Source: Kuschelorhynchus macadamiae
Lineage: Eukaryota; Arthropoda; Insecta; Coleoptera; Curculionidae
Direction: 5' to 3'
Assembly: GCA_030620095.1 (NCBI GenBank)
Contig: JAUTXW010000595.1
Coordinates: 1 to 64,000 of the forward strand
DNA length: 64,000 nt
Shown: positions 21,511 to 31,800 of the stretch, in pieces
Position numbering within the stretch: position 1 is the first letter of the stretch
How the letters are laid out: each line of letters starts with the position of its first letter
The notes under the pieces: model-generated
What the model was told of the DNA's origin: nothing
What the model saw: only the letters and a program-made list of their open reading frames with translations
The model's database searches: none
Program-made: the position numbers and the translations under genes

Positions 21511-21548
21511 GTCCTGAGGATGCAACAGTAAAGTTGCGAAATATCGAC
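21511..21548 (+). ncRNA. Hammerhead-ribozyme motif with intact core
   Basis: Plus-strand order: GTC, CTGAGGA (fits CUGANGA exactly), TGCAAC-AGTAAA-GTTGC as stem II, GAAA, TATC, then GAC. Relative to the neighbouring copies, stem III changes from AC/GU to AU/AU. This is a paired substitution that keeps both base pairs. Stem I can form between GTC and GAC. All catalytic-core residues I can check are present. Such very short stem III forms usually work as dimers. Confidence 0.7.
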
Positions 21549-21691
21549 AAAAACGACTCCAACATAACAACAAGAGGATCGTTAACGAAAACCATTTAGA
21601 AACTTAATATCTGGGAAAGATCTGCGGGCAAACGGAGAAAATAAAGACCGATAATATGGGTTTTTCATGCAGGATATATTATAATCAATAT

Positions 21692-21720
21692 GTGTCCTAT
21701 AAAGTTGCGAAACGTCTACA
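21692..21720 (+). ncRNA. Truncated hammerhead motif
   Basis: Contains 'tgtgtcct', then directly 'ataaagttgcgaaacgtc'. The core CUGANGA and the first stem II strand are deleted, leaving the GAAACGTC half. Confidence 0.55.
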
Positions 21721-23945
21721 ATTTAAAAGACTTTTTTTTTTACTGGATCTTAACTCCAAGTAATGCACCACTCGAACAAAATGTTTTAACATTGTCCGGC
21801 CATATTGGAATTTTACCAAAATACTGCCAGGTCATCCCCATATGACCCTTAACTTTTAATTAAAATTTGTCAATCGGGTAAGTAGTTTTTAAGCTATACC
21901 GCAAACTAACAGACAGACAGACGGACCGACAGAGTTGATAAAACATGTTTTTCGTTTCTAGGCACGCTAAAACGTGAAGATATGTAAAACCTCAGAAGGT
22001 GATTTTTTGACGATTACAAATATTTTATATGACCACCATCTTGTTCCGCCATCTTGAATTAGCAACACAGTTTTATTAGTTTAAGCCTATACCACAATTA
22101 GTTATGGCACACAATTTGAAATCAATCCATTAAGTAGTTTTTCAGGCTGAATTTTTAAATATTTTATTATGCCGCCATTTGGGTCTGCCATCTTGGAGTT
22201 GTACCAATATTTTACCCGTTGATTTTAACCTAATACTTGATGTTTGTACAAATATTTTAAATAAATTGGATAAGTAGTTTTTTAATAATAATTTTTTAAC
22301 ATTTTACTAGGCTGCTATTTTGCTTCACCATATTGGATTTTCATCAAAATATTACCAGATCATCTCCAAATGACTCTTAATTTTTGTTCAAAATTTGAAG
22401 TCAATCGGGTTAATTTTTAAGCTATGCCGCGAACTGACAGACAGACAGACCGACGGAATTGACAAAACATATTTTTTGGCATCTAGGGACGCTAAAACGT
22501 TAAGATATGTAAAACCTGAGAAGTGATTTTTTCACAATTACAAATATTTTATTTGGCTGTCATTTTGTTCGGCCATCTTGATTTAGTACCACAATTCTAC
22601 TAAGGCACACAATTTGAATTCAAACCATTAGCAGTTTTTTAGGATTAATTTTCAAATATTTTATTAAGCCGACATTTTGGATTCGTATCAAAATATTATC
22701 AGCTGATTTCGACGTAAAACTTGATATTTGTGCAAAATTTGGGATAAATAGGCCTCCATTTTGTTTCGCCATATTTAGGGGTTCGCGAAACCACGAGACT
22801 AGTCTCGGTCTCGGTCTCGAAACGAGACCGAGACCGAGAGAGAAGTATTTCAAGACCGAGACTTGGTGTTCGAGACCGAGACCGATACCGAGACTTACCT
22901 ATTGAGACTCTCGGTCTCGATCTCAAAGTGAAGTAGCAAAATAACTAATGTTAACTAATTAATTGATGCAAAAAATAATTTTTCTATAATCAATTATATT
23001 ATACTAGCATTGTATATGTTCTTATAAGAATAATACTAGTGAAATAGTCGTTTAAAAAATGATAAAAATAACCATAAAAAGAGAATTTCCCAAATTTAGA
23101 AATTCTAGTATCGAAATTCCACTTCACATGTCGAAAACCGTAAATTGCTATCCTGTTCTCAAAGAGAGACACTTTATCACAACTATACTATATAGGATTT
23201 TGATATTGAGATCTTTATAAATTTATAATCGGTTTTTATGTTTAATTATTGAAAGTAACTAAAATCCAAAAATTTTTAGTTTTTTGGTTTAATAATTAAT
23301 AACTAATAGACCGTAACAACTAAAAACATTGCAATATCATATTCTTATATAGTATAGATACGGTAAAGTCTTCAACAGACGAAGTAATTGTGGTGATTTT
23401 TGTTTAAAAATGTTCCGACTTAAAATGAACAAAAAATTGTTAATAAAAATCAGTGAAAATTTTTCTTAACATGTTCTTCTTTATTCGCTTCGTTGCTAAT
23501 TAAAGAAGGTACGTGTTTTATAGAACAATATTTTTTATATTGATTTTGTTTGTATTTGAAAATAATGGACGATATAAAATTTTTAGCTATATGTGTATAA
23601 TAAAAATAATACATATACATACGGACAAGATTTTCAACAAACAAAACACAAAGTAGAATTTGGTTTAGGATTTTAAATAGATGATCAATAAAGCTAATTC
23701 AACTATTAAGCTTAAAAAATAACGAACTGTTCTAATAACACAGTAAAAATTTAAATTTCTAAACATACATTATAAGAATATTTTTAGATTTTATTTCAAC
23801 CTATATAATAAACCTAAAAATATTACAGAAAATTTAAACTAATATTTTATAATTTCATTTTTCAAGTTACTTTTATACCATGAATGAATACATAATAAGC
23901 ATTTGTTTGAGATTTCATTTAACATGCTTCTTAGTTTTGTATTAA

Positions 23946-24250
23946 TTAACCTGCTTGTGAAAATAAACGCTCTAGTGCTACAGAGGTCGCCTGTATAGAC
24001 AAAAGACCTTTTGCCATTTTGGCTAAATTTGGAAATTGTTTATCGTGTGCTTTCCACCATTCTAAAATATCTGTACCCTTTGGAGCGCGCTTTAATTGCA
24101 AATATTCTATTTTTTTTTCTCCAATTTTCGGAATCACTTTTTTTTTCAAATAGTGATGTATAATCGATGTCATAGTTATGATCGCTTGAAAAACTTGATG
24201 TTATTGGTGATTTAGCAGGCACAATATAATATTTATCCCTGTACATTTTC
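23946..24250 (-). pseudogene. hAT transposase C-terminal (dimerisation) domain remnant
   Basis: The frame ending near 23946 reads EYLQLKRAPKGTDILEWW, KAHDKQFPNLAKMAKGLLS and IQATSVALERLFSQAG. This is the hATC signature: a WW pair, then LA-MA-LS-Q-S-ER-FS-AG. The preceding segment (24246-24100) lies in another frame, so at least one shift separates them. The DDE catalytic region and BED finger are not recognisable in the rest of the element, so the copy is inactive. The domain orientation puts the gene start toward 25178. Confidence 0.85.
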
Positions 24251-25040
24251 TCAAAAAAGGTTATAGATTGATCTTTCAGGCGAAAAATTGAGCAAGTAGA
24301 TATTTGTTTAATAAATAAATTTACTTTTAAAATCTACTCCACTTTTAAAATTTATAGTTAATTTACCAAAGAACAAAAATAGTTGATTCACAAGTAGTAT
24401 TATGAACCATAGCCGCCTTTGTGCAAGCACAACGTGCAGACCCCTAAGAACGGTCCTGGTTAAGAAGGTAAATACGCATCAAAGTAATAAAAGTTTGGTT
24501 CAAAATAGCAAAGTTTACAGGATACCTAAGGGTGCTTTACTTGGCCATAGATCGTTTTCTACCTATTGAATTATAGCGTCTGTCCCTAGAATACCCAGCA
24601 CGTTGCTTGCATGAGTTCGACAGCATTATACAATGTGTCCTTATTTTGTGTTTAATATATCTTATTCCATTTGTATATCTTTCGAAATGTCAAATAATTA
24701 TTGTTCTGTGGATGTTTGTTTAAGTAACTCTAGTGATGTGTAGCCTTTCTGTTGATGTCCAAAGAACAAGAGATATGTGATATTTATTTTGATACACCTA
24801 CTATTGTCCGTATATCTTCATTTACTGATTCCATCTGTTGGCAACATCATTTCGAATTATATATTTTTGGAATAATTTTTTGTATAAATATACCTACATT
24901 TTTTCTACTTTACTGAAATGTTCAAACATTGGGTTTCTTTACATTATTAAGATTGAAAAAACTCTGTGTTTCGAACGTAGGCTTCCATGTACTTTTGTCT
25001 AAATAACATCGCGGCGAACAATTATTATTTTTAAAATTTT
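24251..25040. other. hAT-B interior, decayed
   Basis: No usable frames. The stretch between the hATC remnant and the right GAGACC block must hold the lost 5' part of the transposase. Confidence 0.5.
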
Positions 25041-25186
25041 GTTTTCGAGACCACCGAGACTTTCGAGACCGATACCGAGATTAAGTAGGTCTCGGTCTCG
25101 AAGTATCGAGACCGAGATCGTAAACATTTTCCGAGATCGAGACTGATTCAGTCTCGGTCTCGGTCTCGCGAACCCCTAGCCATATT

Positions 25187-25425
25187 GTATTTTTACCAAA
25201 ATGTTACCAGGTCATCCCCATATGACCCTTAATTTTTGACCAAAATTTGAAGTCAATCGGATAAGTAGTTCTTTCGCTACGCCGCCAACAGACAGACAGG
25301 CAGACCGACGGAATTGAGAAAACATATTTTTCGGCGCCTGGCGAACCTTAAACGGAAAGATCTGAAAAAATATGGGAGAGTGATTTTTTCACGATTACAT
25401 ACTTTTACGACATGTAAAAACTGAC
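25187..25425 (-). repeat. R510 array, end of minus block
   Basis: Continues the R510 unit after hAT-B ('gtatttttaccaaaatgtta', 'ccaggtcatccccatatgac', then the gacagacagg and aaaacat words). It ends at 'gattacatacttttacgac', close to the left end of the next element. Confidence 0.85.
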
Positions 25426-25823
25426 AGTTGAGGCGTGTCATATCAAAAGTGACAATCTCCACTTTTGGCAAAAAATGAGTTATGTGGATGTACCTTTAGC
25501 TTAACAACTTTCCTATCAAATAAAGATATGTATTTGCATCATAACTGGCAAAATCCCCTATAAAATACCTTTGAAAAACTAACATTCGCTGCAAAACTAT
25601 CAATCTCCATAGGTGTATCCGCTGCAAAGTGAACAATATCCATCCTGACCAATAAAAATCAATATTCGGATGTCATCTGATTCCAATACGTCAGTCAGCC
25701 GTTTGTTTTCGTAATGGTTTCTACGCGTGTTGTGTCGGTTTAGAATGGAAAACTAGTGTTTAAAAAAGCAGATTTATAAAAGAAGTATACATTCTTGTTC
25801 TTCCTCTTTGCGTACAAGTGATT

Positions 25824-28800
25824 ATGGAAACACATCCAACAGAAGTAGCAGAAGAGCGTACCAGAAAACGACCTTCTAATCGAAAAAAATGTAAGAGAAC
25901 TTTACAAAAAGAAGCAAGGTATGTCAGAATTATTATCACGACACGATATTAAAGAAAGATTTACTTTTTATTTTAAGACTAGGCTAAGTCTTGAATAACA
26001 ATCTATACAAAAAAATGACGGATTTTGGATATCATTTAAATTTAATTAATCTTGAATTTTATCATTTTGGCATAACAAAAACATTCCCAAAGTAAAACAG
26101 GTTTCTTAGGACCACTTACGGAACTGACAAAACAGTATTAACTGGGCTAGAAAGTGTCTACATCACAGGCGTATCGCAAATATTTTTTAACACGGGTGTT
26201 GAAATAGTTATTTACCTACCTAACAAATGCGCATGATGCGGCAGTTCATGATGCGGCAGTTGCATGCTGCGCGAAGCCGAGTTCGGATATGCCACCGAGC
26301 ATGGAAAAGTCACTTTTCGCAGGCTTAGTCTTGAATAACAATCTATACAAAAAAATGACTGTCGGGATTTTGGATATTATGTAAATTTAATTAATCTTGA
26401 ATTTTATCATTTTGGCATAACAAAAACATTCCCAAAGTAAAACAGGTTTCTTAGGACCACTTACGGAACTGACAAAAACAGTATTAACTGGGCTAGAAAG
26501 TGTCTACATCACAGGCGTATCGCAAATATTTTTTAACACGGGTGTTGAAATAGTTATTTACCTACCTAACAAATGCGCATGATGCGGCAGTTCATGATGC
26601 GGCAGTTGCATGCTGCGCGAAGCCGAGTTCGGATATGCCACCGAGCATGGAAAAGTCACTTTTCGCAGGCTTAGTCTTGAATAACAATCTATACAAAAAA
26701 ATGACTGTCGGGATTTTGGATATTATGTAAATTTAATTAATCTTGAATTTTATCATTTTGGCATAACAAAAACATTCCCAAAGTAAAACAGGTTTCTTAG
26801 GACCACTTACGGAACTGACAAAAACAGTATTAAAGTTAACAACTCGAAACACGAGAAATTATTTTTAAAAAATCAATTTTATTTCATAAGCGTACAAAGA
26901 GAACTGACTACAAAATGCATTTTAGTTATATTTATAAGTTCAGTAATGCTTATGTTGCATGAGAACGAAAAGATAAAAGTCTAAGAATTGCAAGTGCATA
27001 AATGCAGAATTGCATTTCTCACGGGAACGTAACTCCTCCCCTCTTAGTTGAAAGCACGTTCTTAAAGACGTGTTTTCAAAAATTTCCAAAAAGGTTTAAA
27101 GATTATTAATATTTTAGAAAATTCTATTATTTTCTTCAATATCTAAAGTATTAGAGTTTGCATTTAATTGTTTTTTCTTAGACTTTTTTACAAGTTTTTT
27201 GTATATGAAAAATATAAAAATTATTGAAATGAATATGTAAAGTAAAATTGTCCAAAAACTGGTCTTCTTTACATAAATCGTTGTGGTCATTTCTTCTAGG
27301 GCCTTCTTTTGGTTTTCCAATTTGGCTTCGATTTCTTTAGTAGTTTTTAGGTTTACGTAGTTTAAGTCCATACTAGGAGGGCGGTAGAATGAATCTCGGT
27401 TTTCCTTAATTAGACTTAAATTAAGGGTAGGTAGATTAATTCCATTAAATGTTAATTGACTTGATTTATATGTTTCAAGCGTAATTGACTTTATCCGTAC
27501 TTTACATCCTGGGGATGACTCAAGAAGATAGGAACCATATAAGGGTATGTTATCTTCGGATTTTTGACAATTTATGACGGCGATTACTTGTATTGGTACT
27601 GTTATCAGCCATTTGTCGTCGATTATTTTTGTTGTCTGGATCTCGTGCATTTGAGTTTCGAATGGGTGGCAAAACGTAATATTTGTGTGATGTTTGATAA
27701 GTTGAACAGCACAGGAGGGGCTGTCTTCGACAAACGTGGTGTGGGCTTCTTTACACAAATATTTTTGTGGTTGGATTTCGTGACATCTTTGGTCCATATG
27801 GGCATATTTTGTATTGCCTAATGCTAGGTAGGGTTTATAAGGAATATTTACAAGAAATGATCGATTATTGGGAATTGGTAAAGGGAATAACTTAAAATAT
27901 TGATATATCTCCGATTCCACAAGAGGAAGTTCAAATATAAATACAATATTAAAGTTTTTTAAGAAACTTTTAATTTCTATAATTTTTTCGAAATTAAGTA
28001 TATTTTTATAAGTTACTTCTAAAGGGAGTTTATCTGAGCCTAGATGATCTTGTAAGTTCTTTATTTCTATAAATAGTTCATTTGGTTCTATTATTGAATT
28101 ATAAAGTACATTAATTTTTGCAAAAGTGATACCTATTTCAATCTTATTCAGAATATCGTAGATTGATTGATAAATTGTTGTTATTTGATTGATTATTGTA
28201 TATATTAAATAAAATTCGTGATTACTTATTTGTTCCATTTGAACTTTATTAATTATTTTTTCTATGAAGTTGTTTTCTACTTCATTTATGGTTTCGATAT
28301 CTATGGGATTAAATATTTTTATTTTAACTGGGTTTTCGCGACTATTCGTAATTATAGTTGTTGCGTAGGAGTCAATGACTTGTACTAAAGCTTCTGGCAT
28401 CTCTGCGCAACCAAAATCTGTATATTTTAAAATACCTAAACCATTCGATTGATTTACAGGCAGTTTGATTCTTTGACATGTACGTGGGGGAATTATTATT
28501 TCGATAGTTTCAAAATTATGTAAATTTGATATATTATTTTGATAATATAAAGGCAATGTTACAAATTGAGTATCTAAAGAACAATGTTTTAAATTTATAT
28601 TAGCTCCAATATGTGTTAGAAAATCAATTCCTAAAAGTCCGTCAAATTTAGGTGAAAAATCAAAAAGATAAAACTTATGATTACCTGTATGATTAAAACA
28701 AGGAAATATTGGTATATTAATTACTTCATTGTGAATGGACGTAGCGTGGGCTGTCCTTACTGAGAAAGGTTCCGAAAAAATGAAATTTGAATAAATTTTG

Positions 28801-31800
28801 TATGCTAAATTAGGCTTTATAAAACTTTTGCCACTACCTGTATCAATTAAAAACTTTGCTTTGATTTCGGGTATGAAAATTACTGGTAAATCTGAATTTG
28901 TATAATTATTTAAAAGTATTATGTTTGGTTGTTGGAAATTTGGTTCTCCTGAAAATTTTCTTCATTAAAATCAATTTGATTTTCATAAGGGTTATTTTCT
29001 AGACAAGAAAATTCGGTATTGGAGTGATTATACGAATATTGCGAATTATCGGTGTATTCCGGGTAATAATATTGAAATTCAGCATTGCTAGTTTGAAAAT
29101 TTTCATTTTGATCATTGTCGGCATTTATCGATTCGACTGATTGATTATATAGTTCTTCTACAACAATATTACGTTGTGAAGAATGTGGTTGTTGGTTTCT
29201 TCTAAGGATTGTGTTCCCTGAAGAAGTATCCATCGGCTCAGGCTTTTGTTGGCGTGATATTCCAGAAGAAGTTGGGCGTTGATTTTGGGGGTTAAAAGAA
29301 GGTCTTGGGGTAAAAGTGTTTCTTTGCATAAAATTTTGATTTGGGAAATTCGATTGTCTAAAATTATTTGCGGGTTGCCTAAATTGTCCAAAGCCCATAA
29401 ATTGATTATTTCCATTATTAAAATTTGGGATTGGTTGTTTATAAGAAGGCATAAAATTTGAAAATTGCTGAACGGGGTAATTCGAAAATATTGGTCTCAC
29501 ATTAGCAGGATAATGTGCTTGTGTATGCAAATTTATTTTTGGTTTTTGTGAATTAAAATTTGGGTTTTTTGGTAATATGTTACTACGGTTCTTATAATAC
29601 ATAAAATTTTCTTCTTCCAAGGCACAGCTCATTGCCTCTTCTAAAGTAACTGGATTTTTTAATCTAACCACAAGTTGCATATGATAGTTTAGACCGTTTA
29701 TGAAGGTTTTTAATACTAAATTTCCGTATTCATTAATTTTTAAAAGTTTTAGAGCTTGCGTTTCATTGCTTAAATTTACTTTGGAAAATAACAAACTGCG
29801 AGCGTCTTGCAAACGCAGGCCAAATTGTTGCGGTGTTTCATTTTTTTCCGGTTTGGACGTTATTATATCTTGAATAATACAATCAATCGATCTATGATCT
29901 GAAAAAGTCGAAATTATTGCAGCTTTTACTGCGGGCCATGTATTTAATTCTATTCTAGAACAAATAATATCGGCTGCCCTACCTACAAGTTTACTTAATA
30001 TAGTATCGTGTAAACATACATTTATAGGTGCATTATTGTCAGTTTTATTTCTATGATTATTATAAAAATTATCACAAGCATTAATAAATCTGTTTATTTG
30101 TTTTGGATTCCCATCAAATAAGGGAATATTGTCTGCCTGATATCTGACTAGTTGTAAATTAGGTTCAGTAGTCATTATTTTACTTATTTGAATTAAATTA
30201 GAAAAAGGTGTTAGATTTCTTTCACAATTTAAATTTCCAAAAGCTGATGTTAAATCTTCCAGTTTGCGGAATTACAAGAGACGTAAATATCAATATTTAA
30301 GATAGGATAAAAATAAAATGAAATAAGGAAAATTGAAAGGAAGCACTTACAGCAATGTACTGAAGATAATTCCAATTCTCATTCTTAAACTAGGGTCCAA
30401 TAGGAGAGGCGATGTGGTCCTTTCCCTGGTTAGCAGCTATGAGGGTGGGACGATGTGTGTTCCCAAACTCGCACCAATAGGACGCTGGACGATGCTGTTC
30501 CAAATCCCTGGTCAATTTTTAGTTTCTTAGTACACCCTGAAGATTTTTTAATTGTCCGATTTTTGCCACGAATCGTTGAGACGAAACCAGAAAATACGCA
30601 CGATGCGCGACTGTTGGCAATAATCCTACCGACTGCGCCAGTTAACAACTCGAAACACGAGAAATTATTTTTAAAAAATCAATTTTATTTCATAAGCGTA
30701 CAAAGAGAACTGACTACAAAATGCATTTTAGTTATATTTATAAGTTCAGTAATGCTTATGTTGCATGAGAACGAAAAGATAAAAGTCTAAGAATTGCAAG
30801 TGCATAAATGCAGAATTGCATTTCTCACGGGAACGTAACTTTAATTGGGCTAGAAAGTGTCTACATCACAGGCGTATCGCAAATATTTTTTAACACGGGT
30901 GTTGAAATAGTTATTTACCTACCTAACAAATGCGCATGATGCGGCAGTTGCATGCTGCGCGAAGCCGAGTTCGGATATGCCACCGAGCATAGAAAAGTCA
31001 CTTTTCGCACATATTAGATAAAACATTTTTCCTACTTGCGTAGATAGACTAGTTTTTATTATTGTTTTGTATTTTTTGGGTAAAAAAAGAAAATGTTGGT
31101 ATAAATACCTTCGGGAAAATACATAGGGTTCTTTAGAGAGTTGATAAAAGAAATTACGCACGGCTTTGTGAAAGTTTAGCTTTCTGGTCGCAAATTCGTG
31201 CGTAAAAGGTGTTTTTCGGCACGCAAGTAAGAAAATGTTTTTGGACCTGACAATCTTGTTTCAATGTCACAGCTGACATAACGGGTGTCAAAGTAACGAT
31301 AACTTTGTTTGTAACACTTATTTTGTGATATATTATTAGTGTCGAAATAGGAAAAACCTACATAGGATTTTTTAGTATTACTCATGCATCATAAATGACA
31401 CCATTTGTATTTTTATGAGATCTGGTGAGCGTATAATGATGCACGAGTTATCCTAAAAAAGCTAATGTAGTTTTCTTTTTTGTAGGTATAAGGCAACTGG
31501 TCTGCCAGTAAGTCCAACCTGCAATCGTCATTCTGGTTCGTTCGAGTGTCGAAATCTAACCATGAGAGACTTACAACTTTTCCATGCAAAATTTTATTCA
31601 GTTTACGACAAAATGAAGCAAGATGCGTTAATTTTGAAGTTTACGCAAATAATGCCAATAAAAAGACGCCGCCCAAAAAATGAGTCACACTCCAAAAAAC
31701 AGTTTCAAACAAAATATTTTATCAGCAACAGTGATGGTACTTCAATTCCCGTTTGCCAAGCAGCATTCTTAAATGTGCTGAATATTAAAAGATGTCGAGT

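Larger units (their letters stand above)
21230..21745. mobile_element. Penelope-type terminal repeat fragments
   Basis: Three related segments carry the words 'tgtgtcctgaggatgcaaca', 'aaagttgcgaaa' and 'ttaatatctggaaaatatct'. The first (21230-21400) is inverted relative to the second and third, which are tandem at about 190 bp spacing. The word pair with GAAAC is the hammerhead motif found in terminal repeats of Penelope-like retroelements. No reverse transcriptase or GIY-YIG frame lies nearby, so only the repeat part is here. Confidence 0.65.
20858..22767 (-). repeat. R510 array, minus orientation
   Basis: About three to four head-to-tail R510 units. Each unit has, in order: 'gattacaaatattttat', 'gccgccattttg', 'gccatcttg', 'gtaccacaa', 'aaatcaatcc', 'aagtagtttttcag', 'accagatcatc', 'aagctatgccgcgaactgac', 'agacagacagaccgacgg' and 'gctaaaacgt'. 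Units are about 480-510 bp and differ at many positions. The stretch is interrupted at 21230-21745 by Penelope-type sequence and at 22776 by hAT-B. It is the reverse complement of 50808-52650. Confidence 0.9.
22776..25178 (-). mobile_element. hAT element (hAT-B) with GAGACC-repeat ends
   Basis: Perfect 13-bp inverted ends TAGGGGTTCGCGA at 22776 and 25178, with a perfect 8-bp duplication GCCATATT at 22768-22775 and 25179-25186. Joining the flanks restores the R510 sequence '...tttcgccatattgtatttttacc...', as in uninterrupted units. Inside each end are about ten GAGACC/GGTCTC hexamers or close variants (22795-22925 and 25045-25170). This is an unusually regular array, likely of transposase binding sites. 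The interior is mostly AT-rich decay, with one hAT C-terminal domain remnant on the minus strand. Confidence 0.96.
26834..30840 (-). mobile_element. Errantivirus (Ty3/Gypsy with env), internally deleted, 4.0 kb
   Basis: Flanked by two 201-bp LTRs and by TTAA on both sides (26830-26833 and 30841-30844), a 4-bp duplication as gypsy-type elements make. Read on the minus strand the order is LTR, primer site, leader, gag, protease, the C-terminal part of env, polypurine tract, LTR. Reverse transcriptase, RNase H and integrase are absent, and so is the N-terminal part of env. The LTRs look identical by eye, so the insertion is recent or was mobilised in trans in its deleted form. It disrupts the third 346-bp repeat. 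It could be copied only with help from an intact relative. Confidence 0.93.
25983..31009. repeat. 346-bp tandem repeat, three copies, third split by the errantivirus
   Basis: Copies start at 25983, 26323 and 26669 with 'gcttagtcttgaataacaat'. The third is cut at 26833 and resumes at 30841 ('ttaattgggctagaaagtg'), ending at about 31009 'cacttttcgca'. Copies are nearly identical. Each contains a GC-richer segment with 'gcgcatgatgcggcagttc', 'gcatgctgcgcgaagccg' and 'ccaccgagcatggaaaag'. The array lies wholly inside the intron of the 550-aa gene. Confidence 0.95.
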
